Assembly: GCF_016593235.1 (NCBI RefSeq)
Contig: NZ_AP023065.1
Coordinates: 62,001-126,000, forward strand
Direction: 5' to 3'
Origin: Nitratiruptor sp. YY09-18
Lineage (GTDB): Bacteria > Campylobacterota > Campylobacteria > Campylobacterales > Nitratiruptoraceae
DNA: 64,000 nt
Under the pieces are notes generated by a model. The model saw only the letters and a program-made list of their open reading frames with translations. It had not been told where the DNA came from and ran no database searches. How positions within the stretch are numbered: position 1 is the first letter of the stretch; each line of letters begins with the position of its first letter. A program made the translations under genes and the position numbers. Positions 9,023 to 17,158 of this stretch are shown in pieces.

Positions 9023-10360
9023 ATGAAGCTTTTTGGAACAGATGGAGTGAGAGGAAAAGCAGGACAGAAGATTACTGCGCTTCTGAGTATGCGTCTTGCT
9101 ATGGCAGCTGGAATCTACTTTCGCAAAAACAGCAAAACCAACAAGATATTGGTAGGAAAAGATACACGACGCAGTGGCTATATGATAGAAAATGCACTTG
9201 TAAGTGGCCTCACCGCAGTGGGGTATAATGTGATCCAGGTAGGCCCTATGCCAACACCAGCAATCGCCTTCTTGACTGAAGATATGCGCTGTGATGCAGG
9301 GATCATGATAAGTGCTTCTCATAATCCTTACTACGATAATGGCATCAAGTTCTTTGACAATAACGGCAATAAGCTGCAAGAGAGTGATGAAGAGGAGATT
9401 GAGAAGATCTACTTTGATGATGAAGTAATCGAAGAGAATCAAAAAACTGAAAAACTTATAGGTGCTTCAAAAAGAATAGATGATGTGATCGGGCGCTATA
9501 TAGTCCATCTCAAGAACTCTTTTCCAAAAGATCTCACCCTCAATAATCTTCGCATTGTCATTGACACAGCCAATGGAGCTGGGTACAAAGTCGCTCCCAC
9601 AGTTTTTAGTGAGCTTGGTGCAGAGGTGATAGTGATCAATAATGAACCAAACGGGTTTAATATCAATAAAAATTGTGGAGCAATGCATCCAGAGCAGCTT
9701 GCCAAAGAGGTGGTGAAGTATCGTGCAGATGTAGGTTTTGCTCTTGATGGTGATGCTGATAGACTCGTAGTGGTAGATGAGAAGGGTGAGATTATAGATG
9801 GAGATAATCTTCTTGGAGCTCTTGCGCTCTATTTGCAAAAGCATGGCACTCTCAAAAACAGCAAAATTGTAGCAACTGTAATGAGCAATCAAGCTCTGGA
9901 AGATTTTCTTGCACAAAACGGTATAGAGCTTTTGCGCTGCAGTGTGGGTGATAAGTATGTGCTTGATGAGATGGCGCGCCATGGACTCAATTTTGGTGGT
10001 GAGGCAAGCGGTCATGTTGTCTTTGGGGATTATGCCAAGACAGGAGATGGTATCGCTACTGCACTGCAGGTAACTGCACTGATGCTTCGAGAAGGCAAAA
10101 GTGCTAGCGAAGTGCTTCGCCCATTTAAGCTCTATCCAAGTATGCTCAAAAATATCAACGTCAGTAAAAAGATTCCGCTGGAGGAGCTTGAAGGGTATGC
10201 AGAGCTTGTGAGTGAACTTAAAGAGGCTGGACTTCGTCCACTCATTCGCTACTCAGGGACTGAAAACAAACTGCGCATTTTGCTTGAGGGTCAAGATATG
10301 AAAAAGTTAGAAAAGATGATGACACAGACTGAGGAGTTTTTTAGAAAAAGTCTTGCTTGA
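9023..10360 (+). CDS. glmM: Phosphoglucosamine mutase
   Basis: A 445-residue alpha-D-phosphohexomutase that converts glucosamine-6-P to glucosamine-1-P for UDP-GlcNAc synthesis. The phosphoserine is S99 in [12 protein letters not shown]; the magnesium loop is [11 protein letters not shown]; the sugar-binding GGEASGH and the phosphate-binding [11 protein letters not shown] segments are all in order. The N-terminus [11 protein letters not shown] is the family hallmark; AAGGAACTTGC precedes the ATG. The stop overlaps the lspA start. Confidence 0.96.
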   Translation: MKLFGTDGVRGKAGQKITALLSMRLAMAAGIYFRKNSKTNKILVGKDTRRSGYMIENALVSGLTAVGYNVIQVGPMPTPAIAFLTEDMRCDAGIMISASHNPYYDNGIKFFDNNGNKLQESDEEEIEKIYFDDEVIEENQKTEKLIGASKRIDDVIGRYIVHLKNSFPKDLTLNNLRIVIDTANGAGYKVAPTVFSELGAEVIVINNEPNGFNINKNCGAMHPEQLAKEVVKYRADVGFALDGDADRLVVVDEKGEIIDGDNLLGALALYLQKHGTLKNSKIVATVMSNQALEDFLAQNGIELLRCSVGDKYVLDEMARHGLNFGGEASGHVVFGDYAKTGDGIATALQVTALMLREGKSASEVLRPFKLYPSMLKNINVSKKIPLEELEGYAELVSELKEAGLRPLIRYSGTENKLRILLEGQDMKKLEKMMTQTEEFFRKSLA

Positions 10361-10800
10361 TGCGAAGGTTTGTTGTATTTTTTTTGATGGCAGCAGGAGT
10401 CTTTTTCATAGATCGTGCTATCAAAGAGCTCTTTTTGCAAGGGTTTGTATGGCAGAGTGAATGTATTACTCTTGCCTTTACGCTCAATAAGGGCGTCGCT
10501 TTTAGTATGTTTGCCTTTTTGCATGGGGCTTTGCGCTGGATTCTTCTTGCTCTCATTGGTGGACTCTTTATCTATCTGTATGTGCAAAAATTTCTCCAAA
10601 AGCACCCACTCCTCTTTGGGATACTCTTTGGAGCTGCCATTGGCAATCTTTACGATAGATTTATCTATGGAGGAGTGATTGATTATGTCTACTGGCACTG
10701 TGGGTTCGATTTTGCAGTCTTTAATTTTGCAGATGTGATGATCGATGTTGCGATTGCTGGTTTGGCATATTTACATTTTTTCAAAAACAGTGTAAAATAA
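10360..10800 (+). CDS. lspA: Lipoprotein signal peptidase (signal peptidase II)
   Basis: A 146-residue inner-membrane aspartic protease that cleaves prolipoprotein signal peptides. Four membrane helices are visible. The catalytic aspartates are D99 in GNLYDR and D125 in NFADV; NKGVAFSMF is the conserved first motif. Translation starts at ATG 10360, sharing one base with the glmM stop (TGATG). A likely client is the CsgG lipoprotein at 52.6 kb. The 3' end contains the probable -10 box of the following tRNA gene. Confidence 0.95.
   Translation: MRRFVVFFLMAAGVFFIDRAIKELFLQGFVWQSECITLAFTLNKGVAFSMFAFLHGALRWILLALIGGLFIYLYVQKFLQKHPLLFGILFGAAIGNLYDRFIYGGVIDYVYWHCGFDFAVFNFADVMIDVAIAGLAYLHFFKNSVK
10793..10798 (+). 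promoter_or_regulatory. Probable extended -10 box for tRNA-Val
   Basis: TGTAAAAT lies inside the end of lspA, ten bases before the tRNA 5' end. Read-through from lspA is also possible. Confidence 0.35.
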
Positions 10801-10807
10801 CGCTTGC

Positions 10808-10882
10808 GGTCGCGTAGCTCAGGGGTAGAGCACTACGTTGACATCGTAGTGGTCAGAGGTTCGAATCCTCTCGCGACCACCA
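10808..10882 (+). tRNA. tRNA-Val (GAC)
   Basis: A complete 75-nt cloverleaf. The acceptor stem GGTCGCG pairs with CGCGACC, the anticodon loop carries GAC, the T arm contains GGTTCGAATCC, and the 3' CCA is encoded. It sits between lspA and thrS; its last base belongs to an inverted repeat that leads into thrS. Confidence 0.97.
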
Positions 10883-10925
10883 TTGATATATCGATGTTTT
10901 GGCTGCAATATATCGATATATCAAT
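10882..10925 (+). repeat. Perfect 14-base inverted repeat in the thrS leader
   Basis: The arms at 10882-10895 (ATTGATATATCGAT) and 10912-10925 are exact reverse complements with a 16-base spacer. A second, nested 14-base palindrome (ATATATCGATATAT) lies at 10908-10921. The repeat ends five bases before the thrS ribosome-binding site. It could be an RNA hairpin that separates the tRNA from the mRNA or controls thrS, or a DNA operator. No T-run follows, so it is not a simple terminator. Confidence 0.75.
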
Positions 10926-10940
10926 CATCAAAGGAGCTTT

Positions 10941-12782
10941 TTGGAGCCTATCGCGATAAAACAAGATGAGCAAATCATCGATTTGCAAACTGCTCAAGCT
11001 AAAAATATAGATATCGAGTCTGCTAAAAAAATCTACCCTGAAAACTCTCCCGAAGCACTTGAAGTTATACGTCACTCTACCGCACACCTCATGGCACAAG
11101 CAATTAAAGAGCTCTATCCTGATGCACAGTTCTTTGTAGGTCCTGTTGTAGAGAACGGTTTTTACTACGATTTTCGAACATCTGCCAAAATTAGCGAAGA
11201 GGACCTTCCAAAAATTGAGAAAAAGATGAAGGAGCTTGCGAAGAAGAAGCTCCCAATTGAACGTTATGAGGTCAGCAAAGAAGATGCGATGAAAAAATTT
11301 GCTGCAGATGATCTCAAGCAAGAGGTACTCAAAAATATTCCATCTGACATAGTCTCCATCTATCGCCAAGGTGATTGGGAAGATCTATGCCGTGGTCCTC
11401 ATGTGCCTAATACTAGGTATCTGCAAAACTTCAAACTCTTGCGTGTAGCTGGTGCATATCTTGGCGGTGATGAGTCCAAAGAGATGCTTACGCGCATTTA
11501 TGGGACGGCATTTGCAGACAAAAAGGCTCTCAAAGAGTATCTGACGATGCTAGAAGAGGCCAAAAAGCGTGATCACCGCAAACTTGGCGCTGAGCTTGAA
11601 CTCTTTATGTTTAGTGATGAGGTGGGTGCGGGACTTCCCATCTGGCTACCAAAGGGTGCACGACTTCGCTCAAAGCTTGAGCAGCTTCTCTTTGTAGCTC
11701 ACCGCAAGCGCGGCTATGAGCCTGTAAGAGGTCCAGAGATCTTAAAATCGGATCTATGGAAAAAGAGTGGTCACTACCAAAACTACAAAGAAAATATGTA
11801 TTTCACTGAAATATGTGATGATGAGAGTAAGAAAGAGAGCTGCGTAGAGTATGGTATCAAGCCTATGAACTGTGTGGGTCATATCATGATCTACAAAGCC
11901 AAAAAGCGCAGCTACCGTGAGCTTCCGATTAAATATTTTGAATATGGAGTGGTACACAGACACGAAAAGAGCGGTGTACTCCATGGTTTGTTTCGTGTGA
12001 GAGAGTTTACGCAAGATGATGCCCATATCTTCTGTACTCCTGAGCAGATCAAGCCTATTGTGCTAGAGGTACTTGGATTTGTTGATGAGATTATGCGAAG
12101 TTTTGATTTTAGCTATGAGATGGAGATCTCTACAAAGCCCCAGAAGGCAATAGGTGATGATAGGATTTGGGATATAGCTACAAATGCCCTCAAAGAGGCT
12201 CTTGATGAGAGTAGCAAGGAGTATGGCATAGACGAGGGTGGTGGAGCTTTCTACGGACCAAAGATCGATATTAAGATCACTGATGCTATTGGGCGAAAGT
12301 GGCAGTGCGGCACAATCCAGGTAGATTTCAATCTTCCTGAGCGCTTTGAGCTTGAGTATACTACGAGTGAGAATGAAGCAGCGCGTCCTGTGATGATTCA
12401 CAGAGCTATACTTGGCTCATTTGAGAGATTTATCGGGATACTCACCGAACACTATGCGGGAGAGTTTCCATTCTTCATAGCTCCTACACAAATAATCTTC
12501 GTGCCAATTGCCGATAATCATATAGCATATGCCAAAGAGCTTGCAAGTAGACTCATGGATATTGGCGTAGATAGTGAGATATATGCGAGCAAAGATAGTC
12601 TCAATAAACGCATCCGCAACGCTGAAAAGCAAAAGGTACCAATGGTTGTGATCATTGGTGACAAAGAGGTAGAAGAAAAAAGTGTAGCGGTGCGAGATAG
12701 ACGAGAAAAAATTCAGTATAACCTCAGTGAAGAGGAGTTTTTAAACAAAATCAAGGAGAAATTAAGTGAGGTACGCTTTTGA
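10941..12782 (+). CDS. thrS: Threonyl-tRNA synthetase, TGS-less form
   Basis: A 613-residue class II synthetase. Order of parts: a short N-terminal stretch of about 35 residues in place of the usual TGS domain, the editing domain ([11 protein letters not shown], later [11 protein letters not shown]), the catalytic core with zinc ligands in [14 protein letters not shown] and MIHRAILGS, and the anticodon-binding domain. Absence of TGS is usual in Campylobacterota. I chose TTG at 10941, placed five bases after AAAGGAG; upstream in-frame codons run into the inverted repeat. The stop overlaps the infC start as TTGA. Confidence 0.95.
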   Translation: MEPIAIKQDEQIIDLQTAQAKNIDIESAKKIYPENSPEALEVIRHSTAHLMAQAIKELYPDAQFFVGPVVENGFYYDFRTSAKISEEDLPKIEKKMKELAKKKLPIERYEVSKEDAMKKFAADDLKQEVLKNIPSDIVSIYRQGDWEDLCRGPHVPNTRYLQNFKLLRVAGAYLGGDESKEMLTRIYGTAFADKKALKEYLTMLEEAKKRDHRKLGAELELFMFSDEVGAGLPIWLPKGARLRSKLEQLLFVAHRKRGYEPVRGPEILKSDLWKKSGHYQNYKENMYFTEICDDESKKESCVEYGIKPMNCVGHIMIYKAKKRSYRELPIKYFEYGVVHRHEKSGVLHGLFRVREFTQDDAHIFCTPEQIKPIVLEVLGFVDEIMRSFDFSYEMEISTKPQKAIGDDRIWDIATNALKEALDESSKEYGIDEGGGAFYGPKIDIKITDAIGRKWQCGTIQVDFNLPERFELEYTTSENEAARPVMIHRAILGSFERFIGILTEHYAGEFPFFIAPTQIIFVPIADNHIAYAKELASRLMDIGVDSEIYASKDSLNKRIRNAEKQKVPMVVIIGDKEVEEKSVAVRDRREKIQYNLSEEEFLNKIKEKLSEVRF

Positions 12783-13315
12783 GTAGGAAAAAAGAAGATA
12801 GAGTGCTCATGAATGAGGATATTAGAGCACGTGAGGTTCGCTGTATTGGAGATGACGGTACGCAGTATGGGATCGTAAGTCGCGATGAGGCGCTACGTCT
12901 TGCAGAAGAGAAGGGATTAGACCTTGTGCTGATAGCTCCTGATGCCAATCCACCTGTATGTAAAATCATGGATTATGGGAAATTCAAGTATCAGCAAGAG
13001 AAGAAGAAAAAAGAAGCCAAAAAGAAGCAGACAAAGATAGAGGTCAAAGAGATCAAGCTCTCAGTAAAAATTGCCCAAAATGATATTGATTATAAAGTAA
13101 AGCACGCAAGAGAATTTCTGGAAAAAGGCAAGCACGTGAAATTTCGCGTCTTCCTAAGAGGGCGCGAAATGGCTAATCCAGAGGCTGGCGTAGAAGTGCT
13201 CAACAAAATTATTCCTCTCATCGAAGATATTGGAGTTGTAGAGAAGAAGCCTCACCAAGAGGGACGCTATATCAATATGCTCATAGTTCCGAAAAAAGAG
13301 GAGAAGAAAAAGTAA
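12779..13315 (+). CDS. infC: Translation initiation factor IF-3
   Basis: A 178-residue IF-3 that binds the 30S subunit and proofreads start codons. The N-domain contains DDGTQYGIV and [20 protein letters not shown]; a lysine-rich linker follows; the C-domain has [17 protein letters not shown]. The start is most likely TTG at 12779 ([16 protein letters not shown]), because the homologous N-terminus begins a few residues before LMNEDI; ATG at 12809 would remove ten residues. E. coli infC uses the rare AUU start for autoregulation, so a non-ATG start here may serve the same purpose. Overlaps the thrS stop by four bases. Confidence 0.94.
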   Translation: MSRKKEDRVLMNEDIRAREVRCIGDDGTQYGIVSRDEALRLAEEKGLDLVLIAPDANPPVCKIMDYGKFKYQQEKKKKEAKKKQTKIEVKEIKLSVKIAQNDIDYKVKHAREFLEKGKHVKFRVFLRGREMANPEAGVEVLNKIIPLIEDIGVVEKKPHQEGRYINMLIVPKKEEKKK

Positions 13316-13320
13316 TCTCT

Positions 13321-13338
13321 TGCGGCTTTTTTGCCGCA
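13321..13338 (+). terminator. Hairpin after infC
   Basis: TGCGGC and GCCGCA form a six-pair stem around a loop of six T. There is no T-run after the stem, so if it terminates it is weak; a promoter for rpmI follows. Confidence 0.4.
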
Positions 13339-13382
13339 GTGCTACCAAAAAATCTTTAAACTCCACTTAAACTACAATCTGC

Positions 13383-13388
13383 TATAAT
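13383..13388 (+). promoter_or_regulatory. -10 box for rpmI-rplT
   Basis: TATAAT in the context CTGCTATAATACACC, 32 bases before the rpmI start, preceded by AT-rich tracts with CTTTAAA. It lets the two ribosomal protein genes be expressed apart from thrS-infC. Confidence 0.65.
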
Positions 13389-13419
13389 ACACCCCTCAAA
13401 ATTTGCAAAGGGAGTAGCC

Positions 13420-13614
13420 ATGCCAAAGATGAAGACCCATAGAGGGGCTGCAAAGAGATTCAAAAAGACAAAAAACAAGATCAAAAGAGGAAGCGCTTTT
13501 AGAAGCCACATCCTTACTAAAAAGAGTCCTAAGACCAAAAGACATCTTCGTGCACCACACTATGTAGCGCAAGTTGATGTCAAAAGAGTAATTGAGTTAA
13601 TTTCTACATACTAA
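13420..13614 (+). CDS. rpmI: 50S ribosomal protein L35
   Basis: A 64-residue basic protein with the standard N-terminus [15 protein letters not shown] and the [15 protein letters not shown] region. Preceded by AAAGGGAGTAGCC. Part of the widely conserved infC-rpmI-rplT order. A 76-base spacer separates it from rplT; it holds short complementary runs (CACCCGTAAGGGTC) but no clear terminator, and could be a site for L20 autoregulation, known for this operon in E. coli and Bacillus. Confidence 0.97.
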   Translation: MPKMKTHRGAAKRFKKTKNKIKRGSAFRSHILTKKSPKTKRHLRAPHYVAQVDVKRVIELISTY

Positions 13615-13690
13615 GAGTTAACTCCACCCGTAAGGGTCAAGTCCGTGTGATGCGGCACCTCAATAAAAAACAAAGGTAAAGGGAGAAAAG

Positions 13691-14041
13691 ATGAGAGTAA
13701 AAACTGGATTTGTAAGACGCAGACGCCACAAAAAAATCCTCAAGATGGCAAAAGGCTTCTACAGCGGTAGAAGAAAACACTTTAGAAAAGCAAAAGAGCA
13801 ACTTGAGAGAAGTTTAGTATATGCATATCGCGACAGAAAACAGAAAAAGAGAGATTTTCGCAAACTCTGGATAACAAGAATCAATGCAGCTTGCAGACTC
13901 AACGATATTAGCTATTCACGCTTTATCCATGGACTCAAGCAAGCAGGAATCGAACTTGATAGAAAAATCTTGGCAGATATGGCTATGAATGATCCTGCAG
14001 CATTCGCAAAGGTAGTAGAGCAAGCAAAAGCTGCTCTATAA
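13691..14041 (+). CDS. rplT: 50S ribosomal protein L20
   Basis: A 116-residue protein of normal length. The long basic N-terminal helix ([16 protein letters not shown]) and the globular C-domain with [19 protein letters not shown] are diagnostic. It nucleates assembly of the large subunit on 23S rRNA, and in other bacteria represses its own operon. Preceded by AAAGGGAGAAAAG. Confidence 0.97.
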   Translation: MRVKTGFVRRRRHKKILKMAKGFYSGRRKHFRKAKEQLERSLVYAYRDRKQKKRDFRKLWITRINAACRLNDISYSRFIHGLKQAGIELDRKILADMAMNDPAAFAKVVEQAKAAL

Positions 14042-14049
14042 TCTTAATT

Positions 14050-14064
14050 GCGCCTGCGGGCGCC
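14050..14064 (+). terminator. Probable terminator between convergent rplT and uppP
   Basis: GCGCC and GGCGC form a short GC stem with a TGCG loop, followed by CCTCTTT. It lies in the 27-base gap between the two convergent stops and could serve rplT. Confidence 0.5.
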
Positions 14065-14068
14065 CTCT

Positions 14069-14833
14069 TTAGAGCACCCACATCAAAAATAGAATCCCTA
14101 CAATAATTCGATAGATACCAAACGGTATAAAAGTGTGCTTTTTGATAAAGTGCAAGAACCACTTAATCACAATGAGTGCAACTACAAAAGCTGTAATAAA
14201 CCCAACCAGCAGAGCCAAAGTATTGGAAGCATCAAACTCTTTGTAGTGTTTGAGAAGATCATAGGCAGTAGCCGCTAGCATAGTTGGAACTGCAAGTAAG
14301 AAGCTAAACTCTGCAGCAGTTTTGCGCTTTAAGCCTAAAAGGAGGCCTCCGATTATGGTCGCACCACTACGAGAAGTTCCCGGTACCATTGCTAACGATT
14401 GAAAAAGACCTATCAAAAAGGCTTGCTTGTAACTGACTTGATCTACATCTTCGATATGGTGTTCCTTCTCTTTGTAAAAGAGCTCTACAAGAATAAAAAT
14501 AATACCGCCAATGATAAGCATGTATGCTACAGTGCTTGGTGCAAAGAGGCTCTTGATGATTTTATAGAGGGTAAAGCCCAAGATCCCTGTGGGAATAAAT
14601 CCTACAATAAGTCTCTTCCATAATTCTAAATCTTTAAAGATACGATCTTTAAAAGCAAATATGACTGCGAGGATTGAACCAAGCTGGATAACTACTTCGT
14701 AAGTTTTTTGGAAGCTATCTTGGGAGAGTCCCAGAAGTTTTGCAGTAAGTATCATATGTCCTGTAGAGGAGACTGGTAAAAATTCTGTTACTCCTTCCAC
14801 TATCCCAAATATTATAGATTCTACCAGCGTCAT
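14069..14833 (-). CDS. uppP: Undecaprenyl-diphosphatase (BacA/UppP)
   Basis: A 254-residue polytopic membrane enzyme that recycles undecaprenyl pyrophosphate, the carrier of peptidoglycan precursors. The two family motifs are GIVEGVTEFLPVSSTGH near the N-terminus and VPGTSRSGATIIGGLLLG in the middle, carrying the catalytic glutamates, serine and arginine. I chose ATG at 14833 (MTLVESI), with AAAGG six bases upstream; a TTG at 14839 is an alternative. The ribosome-binding site lies inside a strong hairpin, so initiation may be controlled. Transcribed after sufE. Confidence 0.94.
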   Translation of the reverse strand: MTLVESIIFGIVEGVTEFLPVSSTGHMILTAKLLGLSQDSFQKTYEVVIQLGSILAVIFAFKDRIFKDLELWKRLIVGFIPTGILGFTLYKIIKSLFAPSTVAYMLIIGGIIFILVELFYKEKEHHIEDVDQVSYKQAFLIGLFQSLAMVPGTSRSGATIIGGLLLGLKRKTAAEFSFLLAVPTMLAATAYDLLKHYKEFDASNTLALLVGFITAFVVALIVIKWFLHFIKKHTFIPFGIYRIIVGILFLMWVL

Positions 14834-14870
14834 AGCCAACCTTTTTTGCTAAGTGTAGCAAAGGTTGGCT
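14834..14870 (-). promoter_or_regulatory. Hairpin covering the uppP ribosome-binding site
   Basis: An 11-base arm at 14834-14844 pairs perfectly with 14860-14870; inside it, GCTA and TAGC add four pairs beyond a TTT bulge. In the minus-strand transcript the AAAGG of uppP is in the 3' arm, directly before the ATG, so it is paired when the hairpin forms. There is no T-run after the stem on either strand. Confidence 0.6.
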
Positions 14871-14876
14871 AAAGGT

Positions 14877-15302
14877 TTATTGATTCTCTTTACACTTTTT
14901 GGCAAAAGAGTAGATACGATTTAAAAAGGCTTCCATACCTTGCAATCGTGTAGGACTGAGGATCTTGTCAAAGCCTAATTCATAGAGTTTTTGGGGATCA
15001 AAAGCCAAAATCTCATCAGGTGTGCGATCATTGAAGATTTTGAGCATCAAAGGGATCATCCCTTTTGCCATAGATGAGGTACCCTCAACTGTGAAATGGA
15101 CTTTGCCATCTTTGCACTCTTCAATCATCCACGCATCACTTGCACATCCATGGATTTTTGTCTGATCATTTTTGAGTTCATCTGGTACTTTCATATCATT
15201 TTCATTACCAAGCTCGATGATATACTCTACTATTGCATTTGGATCGCCTAGAAGATCAAAATCTTCTTTGATCTGCTGGAGTGTCTCTTCCATACTGCTC
15301 AT
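14877..15302 (-). CDS. sufE: SufE-like Fe-S cluster assembly protein
   Basis: A 141-residue protein that accepts sulfur from a cysteine desulfurase for iron-sulfur cluster assembly. The persulfide-bearing cysteine is C53 in KIHGCASDAWM, matching the VxGCxSxVW motif of SufE. The downstream SSMAKGMIPLMLKIFNDRTPDEIL region is typical. AAAGGAAAGAGA precedes the ATG. No desulfurase is encoded in the window. Divergent from the small gene at 15.4 kb. Confidence 0.88.
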   Translation of the reverse strand: MSSMEETLQQIKEDFDLLGDPNAIVEYIIELGNENDMKVPDELKNDQTKIHGCASDAWMIEECKDGKVHFTVEGTSSMAKGMIPLMLKIFNDRTPDEILAFDPQKLYELGFDKILSPTRLQGMEAFLNRIYSFAKKCKENQ

Positions 15303-15375
15303 TCTCTTTCCTTTGCTATAATTTTTTACAATATAACTTAAATCAGATAAAATTACTCTTAATTAAATTATTGGC

Positions 15376-15381
15376 TATAAT
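15376..15381 (+). promoter_or_regulatory. -10 box for the 15.4-17.75 kb operon
   Basis: TATAAT in TTGGCTATAATTGC, 19 bases before the start codon, with an AT-rich upstream region. Confidence 0.65.
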
Positions 15382-15399
15382 TGCAAGAAAGGAGCAACA

Positions 15400-15621
15400 A
15401 TGCCACATCACAAACATCATGAAAAGCTTGAGCGTCTTAAAGAAGCTATCAAAAACCACCCAGATTTGAGTGAAGAGGAAAAGAGCAACGCTTTAGCGCA
15501 TATCGAGGAGTGGTACATAGAAGACCAGGCTGACAAAGTTGTCTGGAGTGAGCTCAAAGAAAAACTCCTCGAGATTAGCGCTAAACTTGAACCAATCTTG
15601 GCTGAGCTAGGCTTTTTGTAA
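15400..15621 (+). CDS. Small acidic helical protein, unknown function
   Basis: A 73-residue protein starting MPHHKHHEKLERLKEAI, with a good ribosome-binding site (AAAGGAGCAACA) and a -10 box upstream, so it is very likely translated. It looks like two or three amphipathic helices and has no cysteine, signal or membrane segment. It faintly recalls DUF4404 proteins, but I cannot confirm that. It is the first gene of an operon with the sirtuin, the ferritin-VIT fusion and the DedA protein; its histidine-rich start (HHKHH) might bind metal. Confidence 0.7.
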   Translation: MPHHKHHEKLERLKEAIKNHPDLSEEEKSNALAHIEEWYIEDQADKVVWSELKEKLLEISAKLEPILAELGFL

Positions 15622-15627
15622 GAGCTG

Positions 15628-16320
15628 ATGCAGATCTATCTCCTCAGCGGAGCGGGGCTGAGTGCTCCAAGTGGGATCGCTATCTACAGAGATGGTGGGC
15701 TGTGGAATGAGGTTGATATCAATGAGGTTGCTACGCATGATGCGTGGTTGCACGATCCAGAGCATGTCATAGCATTCTTTGATACAAAACGTCAAGAGCT
15801 TGCTAGATTTTCACCCAATGCAGCCCACTACTATTTTGCAAACTTGCCACACTGCGTACATCTGACGCAAAATGTTGATGATTTGAGTGAAAAGGCAGGT
15901 GATAAGCCAATCCATTTGCATGGCAAGCTTACAGAGGTACGCTGTGATGAGTGTAAGAGCGTGTGGGATATCGGGTATATTGTACAACCAAAGGTATGCC
16001 ACTTTTGTGGCAGCAGGAGCGTACGACCAAATGTTATACTTTTTGGTGAAGTTGCGCCAAATTATAAGCATCTCTACACCACCAAAGCCGACGTTTTCAT
16101 AGCTGTTGGCACAAGTGGGATGGTGATAGACATCGCAGATATTGCGCAAAATTATCCCACCTCCATATTGATTGATCCAGTGCGGCGCAAGCGCTGTACA
16201 ATGTTTGGAGAGTTTGACGAGTATATCGATGAGTATTTTGACTATTTTTTGCAAAAAGATATCTGTGAAGCGATTGATGAACTAGATAATTTATTAAGGA
16301 AAATAGATGGATGCACTTAA
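15628..16320 (+). CDS. cobB: NAD-dependent protein deacylase, sirtuin (CobB-like)
   Basis: A 230-residue class III-like sirtuin that removes acyl groups from lysine using NAD+. NAD-binding GAGLSAPSG is at residues 8-16, TQNVDDL at 80-86, the catalytic His in HLHGK near 96-100, and zinc cysteines C106/C109 and C124/C127. Two oddities: the Tyr and Arg that select succinyl-lysine in CobB/SIRT5 align with F51 and K54 (AFFDTKRQEL), and the usual QNVDGL has Asp for Gly. It may therefore act mainly on neutral acyl groups, which is inference. Overlaps the next gene by 14 bases. Confidence 0.9.
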   Translation: MQIYLLSGAGLSAPSGIAIYRDGGLWNEVDINEVATHDAWLHDPEHVIAFFDTKRQELARFSPNAAHYYFANLPHCVHLTQNVDDLSEKAGDKPIHLHGKLTEVRCDECKSVWDIGYIVQPKVCHFCGSRSVRPNVILFGEVAPNYKHLYTTKADVFIAVGTSGMVIDIADIAQNYPTSILIDPVRRKRCTMFGEFDEYIDEYFDYFLQKDICEAIDELDNLLRKIDGCT

Positions 16321-17158
16321 ACAGCAGCAAAATGAGATCAATGAGTTTTTTATCTATATGGAACTCAGTAAACTCCAAAAAGATCCCCACAACAAAAAGA
16401 TCTTGCAAGAGATCGCGATGCAAGAAAAAGAGCACTATGAGTTTTGGAAAAAGATCACCGGCCAGGAACTCAAACCACAAAAACTTGTTGTTATGTGGTA
16501 TATCTTTTTAGCAAGACTCTTTGGGCTCAGCTTTGCTTTGAAACTGATGGAGCGGGGAGAAGAGAGGGCACAGGAGTTTTACAAGCGCCTTATTATGAAA
16601 TATCCTGAGGCTAAAAAGATTTTTGATGAAGAGAGAATTCATGAAGCAAAGCTTCTCTCACTCCTCAATGATGGGAAATTGCGCTATGCTGGAGCAATAG
16701 TGTTGGGGATGAATGATGCTTTAGTAGAGCTTACAGGAACTCTCACAGGTATTGCTTTGGCTTTCAATAACGCGCAGTATGTAGGAATTACAGGTGTGAT
16801 TATGGGAGTTGCAGCCTCGCTCTCCATGGCGGGGAGTGCTTATTTGGAAGCAAGAGAAAACCAAGATAGTGGAATTGAGCCTACAAAGTATGCTCTTTAT
16901 ACAGGATTTGCGTATATTCTTACAACAATATTTCTAGTTACACCATTTTTCTTTGTTACGAGTGCTAAAACAGGACTTATTTTTATGTTTGTAGCTGCTG
17001 CCCTTGCCATTATAATTTACAATTTTTATATTGCAGTAGCAAAAGATGAGGATTTTGGCAAACGTGTCAAAGAGATGTTCGTCATTACATTCGGTGTAGC
17101 ACTTATATCTTTTGCGATTGGCTACGTGGTCAACAAATACTTTGGCATTGAGATATGA
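16307..17158 (+). CDS. Ferritin-like/VIT1 fusion (Er-VIT, MbfA-type iron transporter)
   Basis: A 283-residue protein with an N-terminal ferritin/rubrerythrin-like helical domain (about residues 1-125) and a C-terminal VIT1/CCC1 membrane domain with about five helices. Di-iron ligands can be read in QEKEHYEFW and DEERIHEAKLL. The membrane part starts YAGAIVLGMNDALVELTGTLTG, as in VIT transporters. This layout is that of MbfA, an iron exporter in Agrobacterium and Bradyrhizobium where the ferritin domain senses iron. AAGGA precedes the ATG. Cotranslated with cobB and, through ATGA, with the DedA gene, linking iron handling to this operon. Confidence 0.85.
   Translation: MDALKQQQNEINEFFIYMELSKLQKDPHNKKILQEIAMQEKEHYEFWKKITGQELKPQKLVVMWYIFLARLFGLSFALKLMERGEERAQEFYKRLIMKYPEAKKIFDEERIHEAKLLSLLNDGKLRYAGAIVLGMNDALVELTGTLTGIALAFNNAQYVGITGVIMGVAASLSMAGSAYLEARENQDSGIEPTKYALYTGFAYILTTIFLVTPFFFVTSAKTGLIFMFVAAALAIIIYNFYIAVAKDEDFGKRVKEMFVITFGVALISFAIGYVVNKYFGIEI

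Noticed and set aside
9467-10015. A 182-codon open frame on the minus strand
   Set aside because: It is antisense to the conserved core of glmM and shows no family features.
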